This document shows positions 26,603-33,792 of a DNA stretch of 35,022 nucleotides, piece after piece. How positions within the stretch are numbered: position 1 is the stretch's first letter; the number at the start of each line of letters is the position of its first letter. This DNA comes from Alphaproteobacteria bacterium. GTDB taxonomy: Bacteria > Pseudomonadota > Alphaproteobacteria > UBA3830. Both the position numbers and the translations under genes were made by a program. The stretch covers positions 1-35,022 of the forward strand of contig JAGABS010000018.1 of NCBI GenBank assembly GCA_017614525.1. Direction: 5' to 3'. The notes below the pieces were generated by a model, which did no database searches, had not been told where the DNA came from, and worked only from the letters and a program-made list of their open reading frames with translations.

Positions 26603-27699
26603 TCTTTTGCGGTTTCAGAAACCTTTCCTGATGCTGCTTTGCGGGATGACGATCTCTTCCGAGTCCCTGACAGTCTCTTGGACGCTGGCACTGATGCTTT
26701 TTTTGTCCAAACGGGTTTTGACGATTCCGTCGTTTCTTCTGCCTCCTCTTCGGACACTGCCGCTTCCTCGAACACTGTTTTATCGAACTTCGAGATTTTT
26801 TCCGAATCCTTTTCTAAAGCCTTCGAGTACTCATAAACCCCGCAAGGAATCAAAAGCATGTAAGACGAGACCAACAACGAAAGAGACAGCCATAATCTGG
26901 TAGTCAGACAAATTATTACAAAGGCTATGATTGTCAGAGCGATCCAGGAATTTGTATTGTTTATCTCGACAATTTTCGACGAAAATGTTTTGATCGTGCT
27001 GATCATTAAGCACCCTGAGAACACCAGGAAAAACGCCACATAGAAAGGCTGAACGATTACAAGACTGTCAGTTTCAAAGAATAATATCAACGGAAACAAT
27101 GCCATCAGTGCCCCTGCCGGTGCCGGGATTCCCGTGAAATACTTCCGGTCCAATTCCGAAAGTTCTTTGCCGCAAGAATGCACGACATTAAATCTCGCCA
27201 ATCTCAACGCGCAGCACACCGTATAGAATATGCAAATACCCCATCCGATTCTCCCGAGCTGCTGCATGGAGGCCAAATACAAAACCACGGACGGAGCGAC
27301 TCCGAAACACACCATGTCCGACAGCGAGTCCAACTCAAGCCCGAAGGCGGTAGACTGATCCAAAAACCGAGCAATTTTTCCGTCAAACATGTCAAGCAGA
27401 GCCGAAACCAAAATGCAAAGAACGGCATACTCCCACTCGTTGCACTGGGCAAATCGAATCGACGATAATCCGAAACACATTGCGGTAATGGTGACGGCAT
27501 TCGGCAAAAATTTCGCGAGGGTAGAGGTCTTCAGCACCTCCTTTTTGGAAGGCTTCAACCCCTCCGAGCCGAACACTTCCGAGTCCTCCCAAAAACCACC
27601 GACTTCTTCTCCATCCGTCTTCCCGACATCATTCTGTCCGGCTTCGAAAGACTTCACTTCCTTCGAATCCTCTTTACCTAATCTTTTTCTGCTTTTCAT
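26599..27699 (-). CDS. pssA: CDP-diacylglycerol-serine O-phosphatidyltransferase
   Basis: PssA makes phosphatidylserine from CDP-diacylglycerol and serine. The CDP-alcohol motif D-x2-D-G-x2-A-R-x8-G-x3-D-x3-D is complete (D103, D106, G107, A110, R111, G120, D124, D128), within several membrane helices. At 366 residues it is long for the family. It has about 58 extra acidic residues before the first helix and about 75 hydrophilic residues (Glu/Ser-rich, then Lys/Ser/Arg-rich) after the last. The start is firm: AAGGAG lies upstream, inside psd. It overlaps psd by 26 bp and the binding-protein gene by 4 bp. Confidence 0.95.
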   Translation of the reverse strand: MKSRKRLGKEDSKEVKSFEAGQNDVGKTDGEEVGGFWEDSEVFGSEGLKPSKKEVLKTSTLAKFLPNAVTITAMCFGLSSIRFAQCNEWEYAVLCILVSALLDMFDGKIARFLDQSTAFGLELDSLSDMVCFGVAPSVVLYLASMQQLGRIGWGICIFYTVCCALRLARFNVVHSCGKELSELDRKYFTGIPAPAGALMALFPLILFFETDSLVIVQPFYVAFFLVFSGCLMISTIKTFSSKIVEINNTNSWIALTIIAFVIICLTTRLWLSLSLLVSSYMLLIPCGVYEYSKALEKDSEKISKFDKTVFEEAAVSEEEAEETTESSKPVWTKKASVPASKRLSGTRKRSSSRKAASGKVSETAKE

Positions 27700-28414
27700 T
27701 TCTCTTCTCCTTCATATTACGATCAGCTGACTTTTTTTCCTTTTTATTCTCTGATTTATCGTAACTATCTGAATAATTGGCCAAAATCGTTTCACCCGCA
27801 ACGGTAATTTGACCTTCCTCGACCAACACCGAGACATCCATCGGCAGATAAACATCGACTCTGCTTCCGAAACGAATAATTCCGACACGCTGACCTCTTG
27901 CCAGCTCTTCGCCTTCTTTGATGTCGCACCTTATTCGACGGGCAATAAGTCCGGCAATCTGAACAAACACCAGCTCCATGCCGTCCTCATTTTTCATGAA
28001 GGTAGCTTGTCTCTCGTTATATTCGTTTGCTTTGTCCAGAGTTACATTGAAGAATCTTCCGGGAACATACAAAATCTTTTCGACGATACCAGCAATAGGA
28101 GTTCTGTTTACGTGAACGTTTAACACGCTCATAAATATACTGATCTTCTTTCTTTTTCCCTTTAACTCCAACTCAGCGGGAGGCTCTACGTCGGCAATTT
28201 TCAAGATGATACCGTCTGCGGGACTGACCACGACACGGCTCTTGCTCGGAGGAATTCTTTCGGGATCCCTGAAAAACAACAGACAGGCAAACCCTATCGC
28301 AACCCCAATCCACCAAACGGGCTCGCTGACATGTCCTATCACAAAAGCAACAAGCCAAATCACAAAGGCTGCACGCCAACCGTCCCTATCGAAATAAGGC
28401 AACTTTATTTTCAT
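27674..28414 (-). CDS. psd: Phosphatidylserine decarboxylase, short form
   Basis: Psd converts phosphatidylserine to phosphatidylethanolamine. The 246-residue protein has an N-terminal membrane region (about residues 12-48), SPADG (64-68), HVNRTP (101-106), and the self-cleavage motif RFGSR, where Ser184 becomes the pyruvoyl group. The C-terminal tail of about 35 residues is almost all Lys/Glu/Asn/Arg. The ATG at 28414 has AGGAG upstream and a good promoter. It is first in the psd-pssA-binding protein-lipoprotein operon; with pssA it forms the whole PE branch. Confidence 0.95.
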   Translation of the reverse strand: MKIKLPYFDRDGWRAAFVIWLVAFVIGHVSEPVWWIGVAIGFACLLFFRDPERIPPSKSRVVVSPADGIILKIADVEPPAELELKGKRKKISIFMSVLNVHVNRTPIAGIVEKILYVPGRFFNVTLDKANEYNERQATFMKNEDGMELVFVQIAGLIARRIRCDIKEGEELARGQRVGIIRFGSRVDVYLPMDVSVLVEEGQITVAGETILANYSDSYDKSENKKEKKSADRNMKEKRNEKQKKIR

Positions 28415-28440
28415 CAGTACTCCTAACTACCACCCGAGCG

Positions 28441-28469
28441 ATTATATTTTATTTTTTTGATGATTTCAA
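28441..28469 (-). promoter_or_regulatory. Promoter of the psd-pssA operon
   Basis: On the minus strand TTGAAA (28469-28464) and perfect TATAAT (28446-28441) are 17 bp apart. The leader runs about 20-25 nt to the ATG with AGGAG at 28424-28420. Confidence 0.8.
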
Positions 28470-28577
28470 TTTTTCTGATGACTCATTTGGAAGGCCATGA
28501 ATTTGTATGAATTTTTAATTTTTTTTAATAATCGATAACCGTCTATCCCGCGAGCTCACCCTGGGCGTGGCAACATG

Positions 28578-28618
28578 AAAAGGTTAAGATCCTTCTCTGT
28601 GTTTAACCTTTTATTAAC
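28578..28618 (+). promoter_or_regulatory. CtrA box within a 10-bp inverted repeat
   Basis: A perfect TTAA-N7-TTAAC box lies at 28603-28618. Its first part also forms the right arm of an inverted repeat, AAAAGGTTAA (28578-28587) against TTAACCTTTT (28603-28612), with a 15-nt spacer. A weak GAGAAT follows at 28629-28634 (10 bp spacing) and a better TATAGT at 28642-28647. It precedes the ORF at 28671. Confidence 0.5.
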
Positions 28619-28670
28619 CATTTCCTGCGAGAATGATCCCGTATAGTTTTTGTAATAAGGAGCATGCATA

Positions 28671-28712
28671 ATGAACTGGTTTGCCAAAAAGGTATTTGAC
28701 GGGGGGGGGTAA
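28671..28712 (+). CDS. 13-codon ORF ending at a G9 tract
   Basis: ATG 28671 has AGGAG eight bases upstream (28658-28662) and reads MNWFAKKVFDGGG, then TAA at 28710-28712. The last three codons are a run of nine G (28701-28709). If the run had eight G, this frame would continue without a stop into the TadE-like frame through to 29697. It may be the true 5' end of that gene in an OFF state, a leader peptide, or a sequencing-length error. Confidence 0.5.
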   Translation: MNWFAKKVFDGGG

Positions 28713-28809
28713 GGACCTAAAAAATCGAAGAAAATCAAATAATTATCTTTGTAAAATCTTTAATTTTGTAAAATTCTGTATAAAAAAAATCTTAACAGAA
28801 AAAACGAGT

Positions 28810-29697
28810 ATGCTATCGGATAGGTGTACTCAAAATACTGAGTCCAGTGTCACGCTGATTAACGAAAAATTAACTTTTTCGCGATATAATAGAGTAGGGG
28901 GAAGAGCATCTCGCGCCGCCCGTTTCTTTGGAGCAAAAATTCAAAAATTACGCCTGCGCGCCACCAATTGCGGAGCAATACTGATCGAGTTCGCGATCTG
29001 CATGCCAGTTTTGATTATATTGCTGTTTTATATTCATGATTTGGTGAAGATAAAGAGATACTATTCGCAAACTGAGTTTGTGGCACAGCAAATGGCGAAT
29101 ATTTTTCAGAATATCTCACAGAAGCGAGAAGGTGCGAAAAGAAAGATAAATAAAAATGATATTAGACACGCTGCTTCGCTGGCTCATTTGACGATTTATC
29201 CTGGAAAAACAATGTATGCCGATGGAAAAAGAGGAGGTTTTAGTCATGAACTTTCTCATATGCCTTTTTTCTTCATTTATTATGTGGAAGGTTTATCGGG
29301 GGGAAGGGCATCTGTTATATGGTCATATGTTAGTTATTGTTATAATGCCGTTAATCCGGCAGGTTGGCTCGTTGATCTTGACAACAGTAATTACGGTGTG
29401 GTAAGGAAAAAAACAGATGTTTCCCCGACAGATATTTATCCGACACTAAAAATAAACGAAGGAGAAGTTAAGATCATAATAGAATGTCCGCTGTTTTGCC
29501 GAGAACGTACGATGAGTTTAGATGCATATGTAGCATCAGATAGCCAAGATACTCGAGCAAAAAAGGCTTTTAATTGCAGATTAGTGACTCCAAAAGCTAC
29601 TTATAAAACCAGTCAATATGGTTTTTATTTCAATTCCGTTGTCATATTCACTCCCAAACCGGGATTATTTGACAGAACACCTCCAGCTGATTCATAA
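28810..29697 (+). CDS. TadE-like pilus/secretion pseudopilin-type protein
   Basis: The core is the TadE/TadG N-terminal pattern: basic residues, then GAILIEFAICMPVLIILLFYI and a helix with YYSQTEFVAQQMANIFQNI. About 210 residues of exported domain follow, including the CPLFCRE cysteine pair. TadE-type proteins belong to Flp/Tad pilus assembly. No other tad genes are in the window. The start is unresolved: ATG 28810 (given here) lacks a ribosome-binding site. ATG 28671 would need one G fewer in the G9 tract. ATT 28939 has GGAG five bases upstream and fits the promoter at 28859 and the usual TadE length before the helix. It ends 2 bp from the convergent PPTase gene. Confidence 0.65.
   Translation: MLSDRCTQNTESSVTLINEKLTFSRYNRVGGRASRAARFFGAKIQKLRLRATNCGAILIEFAICMPVLIILLFYIHDLVKIKRYYSQTEFVAQQMANIFQNISQKREGAKRKINKNDIRHAASLAHLTIYPGKTMYADGKRGGFSHELSHMPFFFIYYVEGLSGGRASVIWSYVSYCYNAVNPAGWLVDLDNSNYGVVRKKTDVSPTDIYPTLKINEGEVKIIIECPLFCRERTMSLDAYVASDSQDTRAKKAFNCRLVTPKATYKTSQYGFYFNSVVIFTPKPGLFDRTPPADS
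28859..28890 (+). promoter_or_regulatory. CtrA-type promoter inside the TadE-like frame
   Basis: A perfect TTAA-N7-TTAAC box (28859-28874) is followed after exactly 10 bp by a perfect TATAAT (28885-28890). This is the same geometry as at 17866. Transcription would start near 28897, inside the open frame and about 40 nt before an in-frame ATT preceded by GGAG. Confidence 0.6.
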
Positions 29698-29699
29698 TT

Positions 29700-30395
29700 T
29701 TAAATAGGAAGAATCGCAAAATTCAAGGACGGAGTAACTATTGCCGTCGCATATTTGCCGTCGGCTATTGCGATTCCCGAAAACGAAGGGAAATTTTTGA
29801 AATCGCAGCAGAAAAATCCGTTTTCGTATCTGAAATTTGCCGTATCATATCGTTGGAACTCCTCAACGATTCCCGTACGCAAGGCTTTTCCGAGAGATTC
29901 CTTTAATGTCCAGAGCGCGGTTAAGTCCGTGACGTTCTGAGATTCCGCGCAGACTTCCCCGCTCATTTTTTTTAAGGCTGAAATTCTTTTCGGATTAACC
30001 CACTCGATGTCTATTCCGACCGCGTGTTTGCCGACAGCTGCAATTGCCGCTCCGTGAGAATGTGAAACGGATACGAAAAAATCGGAATTTTCAATAAACG
30101 GAGAGCCCGTCTCGGTATTCAATACGGAAATGGAAGAGAACTTTTCAAAACAATCCGCATTACACTCTGAACATTCTTCTTTTTCCGAAGTTATCTTGAA
30201 GAAAGCTTTTTTGCACGCAATCCTCCCTGAAACAAACTCGCGCTGTCGCTTGCAGGAGGTGAACTTCGAATAAATTTCCAGCTCTTTCGCAGACAAGACC
30301 TCGAGATTCGGACGAACATCTGAATCAAAAAGATCAAAAGCCGAACTGATGCCGAGACTCTCAGAGACAGAGACAAAATTTTTCAGCAAATCCAT
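29700..30395 (-). CDS. 4'-phosphopantetheinyl transferase (Sfp type)
   Basis: This 231-residue enzyme transfers phosphopantetheine from CoA to a carrier-protein serine. The Sfp-superfamily motifs are present: FVSVSHSHG, VGIDIEWVNP (Mg-binding Asp/Glu), and ALWTLKESLGKAL (W-x2-K-E-S). The double-domain length marks it as Sfp/EntD-like rather than AcpS-like. It lies 17 bp after fabG at the end of the gatC-greA-fabG operon, which suggests activation of the fatty-acid acyl carrier protein, standing in for AcpS. The ATG at 30395 has only a weak GAGA upstream. Confidence 0.88.
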   Translation of the reverse strand: MDLLKNFVSVSESLGISSAFDLFDSDVRPNLEVLSAKELEIYSKFTSCKRQREFVSGRIACKKAFFKITSEKEECSECNADCFEKFSSISVLNTETGSPFIENSDFFVSVSHSHGAAIAAVGKHAVGIDIEWVNPKRISALKKMSGEVCAESQNVTDLTALWTLKESLGKALRTGIVEEFQRYDTANFRYENGFFCCDFKNFPSFSGIAIADGKYATAIVTPSLNFAILPI

Positions 30396-30412
30396 GTCTC
30401 AGATAATCTGCC

Positions 30413-31150
30413 TCAAACCATTGCCAATCCGCCGTTGACGTGAAGAACATGTCCAGTGATATAAGACGCTTCTTCACTGGCGAGGAATCCGACTGCCGAC
30501 GCGATCTCCTGCGGATTTCCGATTCTTCCGACAGGAATTCTCTTCCGCAAAGCGTCTTTCATTGCCTCGGGAATTTTATCCGACATAGGAGATTCGATAA
30601 ACCCGGGAGCAACGCAGTTAACGGTGATATTTCTCGACGCCAATTCCAACGCCGCCGACTTCGTTAATCCGAACAGCCCCGATTTGGACGCGGAATAGTT
30701 AGTCTGCCCGGGATTTCCCACAGCTCCGACAACTGACGAGATATTGATAATTCGTCCCCATCTTGCACGAATCATTCCTTTGGAAACTCCTCTCATCAGG
30801 CGGAACGGAGCCTCTAAATTCACGGTTATCACATCTTCCCAATCTTCATCGGACATTCTCATCATCAGATTATCACGAGTAATTCCCGCATTGTTCACGA
30901 GGATGTCGATTTTATCGAAAAACCTTTCAGCGTTATTGATTAAATCTTGGATTGCTTCCGCTGAATTCAAGTTGCACGCGAACAACTGAACACGATCTCC
31001 CAATTCTTTGGCGAGAGATTCCAGATTGGACACTTTCGTTCCCGACAGCGCCAAAGTCGCTCCCATTTTGTGAAGAGTCCTGGCAATTGCTCCGCCGATC
31101 GCGCCCGTCGCGCCTGTTACAAGAGCTACTTTTCCTCTAAGATTAAACAT
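30413..31150 (-). CDS. fabG: 3-oxoacyl-ACP reductase FabG
   Basis: FabG performs the NADPH-dependent first reduction in each fatty-acid elongation cycle. The 245-residue SDR protein has TGATGAIGG (cofactor), NNAGITRDNLMMRM, the catalytic Ser in INISSVVG, and Tyr-x3-Lys in NYSASKSG, ending GHVLHVNGGLAMV as in FabG. AGGAGG lies four bases before ATG 31150. The usual neighbours fabD, acpP and fabF are absent; it follows greA by 21 bp and precedes the PPTase. Confidence 0.96.
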   Translation of the reverse strand: MFNLRGKVALVTGATGAIGGAIARTLHKMGATLALSGTKVSNLESLAKELGDRVQLFACNLNSAEAIQDLINNAERFFDKIDILVNNAGITRDNLMMRMSDEDWEDVITVNLEAPFRLMRGVSKGMIRARWGRIINISSVVGAVGNPGQTNYSASKSGLFGLTKSAALELASRNITVNCVAPGFIESPMSDKIPEAMKDALRKRIPVGRIGNPQEIASAVGFLASEEASYITGHVLHVNGGLAMV

Positions 31151-31171
31151 TTTTCCTCCTACATATACTTG

Positions 31172-31645
31172 CTACACATATTTGACTTCTAAAATTTCGT
31201 ATTCTTTCGTTCCCGAGGGCGTGCTGAGCCTTATTTCGTCTCCGACTTCCTTCCCAATCATTGCCCTGGCCAGCGGAGCCCCGACGGAAAGCAAATTTTT
31301 CTTCACGTCTGCTTCGTCGATTCCGACTATCTTGTAGGTAACTTCTTCATCAGTGGATTCATCGCAGACAGTCACCGTGCATCCGAATTTTATCGAAGTT
31401 CCGCTCAATTTAGTTATATCGATTATTTCCGCGCGAGACAGCTTCGATTCCAATTCTCTGATGCGGCCTTCGATAAATCCTTGCTTATCCTTCGCATAAT
31501 GATATTCCGCATTTTCCGATAAATCTCCCAGGGCTCTGGCCTCGGCGATCGCCTTCACTACTGCGGGGCGTTCCTCGAACTTCAGTTTTTTCAGCTCCTC
31601 TTCCAAAATTTTGTACCCTCGAGGAGTCATGTATACCTTTTCCAT
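31172..31645 (-). CDS. greA: Transcription elongation factor GreA
   Basis: GreA rescues backtracked RNA polymerase by stimulating transcript cleavage. The 157-residue protein has the N-terminal coiled coil with ARALGDLSENAEYHYAKDKQ (the acidic tip) and the C-terminal domain ending in VGDEIRLSTPSGTKEYEILEV. ATG 31645 is fixed by GGAGG six bases upstream; an in-frame ATG ten codons earlier is not needed. It lies 44 bp after gatC and 21 bp before fabG. Confidence 0.97.
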   Translation of the reverse strand: MEKVYMTPRGYKILEEELKKLKFEERPAVVKAIAEARALGDLSENAEYHYAKDKQGFIEGRIRELESKLSRAEIIDITKLSGTSIKFGCTVTVCDESTDEEVTYKIVGIDEADVKKNLLSVGAPLARAMIGKEVGDEIRLSTPSGTKEYEILEVKYV

Positions 31646-31689
31646 TATTTCCTCCGTTTTTTCAGAATATTTCAATTATTCAAAAACCT

Positions 31690-31968
31690 TTACCCTAAAA
31701 CTTTAGGGACCACAAACATGTTGCACTCTTTTTCGGGTGCATTATCCATTACATCAGGATCCGTTTCTTCCACGATGTCTGCTCTTTCGTGAAGCTTCGC
31801 TTCATATTCCACAGAATCGTCTATTCCGGAGCAATCAACTTCAGACAGTTGCTCGACAAAATGAAGAACTTTGTTCAAATCATTCTTCATCTTTTCGGCT
31901 TTCTCTTTGCTGACACTTATCTTAGCCAAATGAGATACCTTTTCTATATCTTCTGCAGTCACAGACAT
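31690..31968 (-). CDS. gatC: Asp/Glu-tRNA amidotransferase subunit C
   Basis: GatC is the small stabilising subunit of GatCAB, which converts misacylated Glu-tRNA(Gln) or Asp-tRNA(Asn) to the amide form. The 92-residue protein has IEKVSHLAKISVSKEKAEKM, the LNKVLHFVEQLSEVD core, and a C-terminal MDNAPEKECNMFVVPKVL, all typical. ATG 31968 has GGGAG upstream; an in-frame GTG at 31974 is less likely. gatA and gatB are not next to it, which is unusual; greA follows instead. Confidence 0.95.
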   Translation of the reverse strand: MSVTAEDIEKVSHLAKISVSKEKAEKMKNDLNKVLHFVEQLSEVDCSGIDDSVEYEAKLHERADIVEETDPDVMDNAPEKECNMFVVPKVLG

Positions 31969-31982
31969 AAACACACTCCCAA

Positions 31983-32002
31983 TTATCGATCTGTTTATCG
32001 AT
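31983..32002 (-). repeat. Direct repeat TTATCGAT x2 upstream of gatC
   Basis: Two copies of TTATCGAT (31983-31990 and 31995-32002) are separated by four bases and lie 14-34 bp before the gatC start. They could be an operator. No recognised regulator consensus fits, and the spacing of 12 bp is not a helical turn. Confidence 0.35.
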
Positions 32003-32057
32003 TGATTACCCGAACAGCTTATTACAAACCGCGAAAGAAGTCTATAACCTGATTTAT

Positions 32058-32443
32058 GAGATGTCTCATTGCAAACACGAATGTGCGTATCAAACCCGAG
32101 ATAGGTCAGCTCGTCCGGTTAGCATCAACCTTATCTAGGAGTTCACTTTTGTGATGTTTTAGTTCATCACTGAAACTGCGTGTCTATTTTCAGCTCCATG
32201 ATACTTTCTTAAATGGAGCCCACATCGCCGCTTTTGTCGATGGAAGGACAAAGGCATCTGGGAAAAGCTGACGGAACAACTTATAGGCGAACACAAGCCG
32301 GAATGGACTATGCTCGACGCGAGCCATGTCAAAACGATTCTTCGAAGTTAAAACGATGGCGTGGAGTCGCTACCGGATATTACGAAAACTAGTTTTCTTG
32401 CTGCCGTTCAAATCGGATGCTTGGCTGTCTGTGAAAACGTCTC
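32058..32443 (+). mobile_element. Decayed IS5-family element
   Basis: A transposase remnant lies between imperfect terminal inverted repeats. The left end at 32058 reads GAGATGTCTCATT and the right end, reverse-complemented from 32443, reads GAGACGTTTTCAC. The element is about 390 bp, far below the 800-900 bp of an intact IS5-type element, so most of the interior is lost. It occupies most of the 532-bp gap between gatC and phaZ. No clear target-site duplication is visible. Confidence 0.6.
32202..32430 (+). pseudogene. IS5-family transposase remnant, internally deleted
   Basis: One frame gives FLKWSPHRRFCRWKDKGIWE followed by EWTMLDASHVKTI, which is the N-terminal region of IS5-type DDE transposases and includes the first catalytic Asp (M-x-D-A-x-H-V-K). 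It then reaches a stop at 32351. Immediately after, another frame reads KLKRWRGVATGYYEN and a third reads SFLAAVQIGCLAV, matching the protein's C-terminus. So the middle of the gene, including the other catalytic residues, was deleted and the rest is frameshifted. A TGA sits where a Trp codon (G-A-P-W) is expected upstream. It is not functional. Confidence 0.8.
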
Positions 32444-32455
32444 GCGACGACAGAC

Positions 32456-32495
32456 CTGGGGACCTTCCGAGATGAAGGTGCCCCAGCCTTTTTCT
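32456..32495 (+). terminator. Strong rho-independent terminator
   Basis: CTGGGG-ACCTT (32456-32466) pairs with AAGGT-G-CCCCAG (32475-32486): eleven pairs with one bulged G and an 8-nt loop, then CC and five T (32489-32493). It points rightward, away from the IS remnant and against phaZ, whose stop is at 32501. No T run follows on the minus strand. Confidence 0.8.
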
Positions 32496-32500
32496 AAAAA

Positions 32501-33751
32501 CTATTTCTTTCCTTTTTTGTAAAAGGATCCCAGCTCCTTGTCGAACTTAAAGATGAATTCCTCGATTTTCGGGGCGACAAAAGCTCTCCATTTGCTGCCG
32601 GAGAATACTCCATAGTGTCCGACTCCCGGCTGCAAATAATGGTCATGCATTTCTGCCGGCAAGTTGGAACATAATCCGTGAGCAGCATAGCTTTGCCCCG
32701 GAGCCGAAATATCGTCTTTTTCCCCTTCCACGGTCAGCAGAGGACAATGCTTTATCTTCTTCAAATCTATGGTGCGTCCTTTGTACTTCATGACGCCGCG
32801 CGGAAGTTCATAGGTCTGGAACACTTTTTCCACGGTCTGCAAGTAGTAAACATCGTCCATGTCCAACACAGATAGATATTCGTCGTAGAACTCAGCGTGT
32901 TTCTTTATTCCTGCGACATTATTGAGAATTTTATCTTCCAAAAATTGGATATGAGCCCTGTAGTGAGCGTCCGGATTCATATTGATAAACGCCGTAATTT
33001 GGATAAATCCCGGGTAAACCCTTCGGCCCGCTCCGATGTGACCTTCCGGAACTACGGTCAGGAAATTTCTTTCAAACCAAGATAAAGGATATGTTTCCGC
33101 CAGTTCGTTGACCTGAGTTTTCTTTACTCTAGGATCAATCGGACCTCCCATCGGAACTATGGTTGCAGGCATGCACGGATCGTTATCTTCGTCCATAATC
33201 GCGGCAAGTGCCATAATCTGGACGGCCGGCTGACATACCGCCATCACATGGGTATTCGGCCCTATATGATGCATAAAATCGATCAAATATGAGAGATAAG
33301 TATCCAGATCAAAACTTCCTGCTTCCAACGGAACATCCCTCATGCTCTTCCAATCAGTAATATAAACTTCGCACTTCTGCAGCATTCTTTTAACGGTGTC
33401 GCGCTGGAGTGTCGCAAAATGCCCGGATACAGGAGATATAATCAAAACTTTCGGTTCTTTTGTCTCCACTCCAGCTTTTTTGAATCGCAATAAGTTGCAA
33501 AAATCCTTTTTCAATACAGTTGTCTGATAAACAGGAAATTCCTTTTCCCCGACTTTTACCGAATCTATGTTAAATTCCGGCTTCTTAACGTATCTGCTGG
33601 TGCGTAGAAACATATCGGCCAGCCCTTCGGCGAAACGCCCCGCACCTAAGTCCATTGCAAACGAATTTTTTCTCAAAGAAGACCGAAACATCTGCGCCAG
33701 TCTTCTGGATGGCTCCAACAAATATGAAGCTGTATCGTACATTGTATACAT
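32501..33751 (-). CDS. phaZ: Intracellular polyhydroxybutyrate depolymerase PhaZ
   Basis: PhaZ mobilises stored polyhydroxyalkanoate granules in the cytoplasm. The 416-residue alpha/beta hydrolase has the nucleophile elbow VMAVCQPAVQ with Cys173, the cysteine typical of intracellular PHB depolymerases in place of serine. It also has Asp in GEKDDIS (346/347) and His379 in GVGHYGVFSG. No signal peptide is present. The start at 33751 has no clear ribosome-binding site, and Met4 (33742) is equally possible. It stands alone and is divergent from mlaA. Its presence suggests a PHB cycle, although no phaC is in the window. Confidence 0.94.
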   Translation of the reverse strand: MYTMYDTASYLLEPSRRLAQMFRSSLRKNSFAMDLGAGRFAEGLADMFLRTSRYVKKPEFNIDSVKVGEKEFPVYQTTVLKKDFCNLLRFKKAGVETKEPKVLIISPVSGHFATLQRDTVKRMLQKCEVYITDWKSMRDVPLEAGSFDLDTYLSYLIDFMHHIGPNTHVMAVCQPAVQIMALAAIMDEDNDPCMPATIVPMGGPIDPRVKKTQVNELAETYPLSWFERNFLTVVPEGHIGAGRRVYPGFIQITAFINMNPDAHYRAHIQFLEDKILNNVAGIKKHAEFYDEYLSVLDMDDVYYLQTVEKVFQTYELPRGVMKYKGRTIDLKKIKHCPLLTVEGEKDDISAPGQSYAAHGLCSNLPAEMHDHYLQPGVGHYGVFSGSKWRAFVAPKIEEFIFKFDKELGSFYKKGKK

Positions 33752-33792
33752 CAGTTATCCCCATTGTCTGCCATTATTATGGGTAAAAATAG

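Noticed and set aside
28515-28528. Further CtrA box upstream of the TadE-like region
   Set aside because: The two TTAA halves are separated by six bases, not seven, within an AT-rich run.
32456-32486. Terminator for phaZ
   Set aside because: The hairpin lies after the phaZ stop, but the T tract is on the plus strand only.
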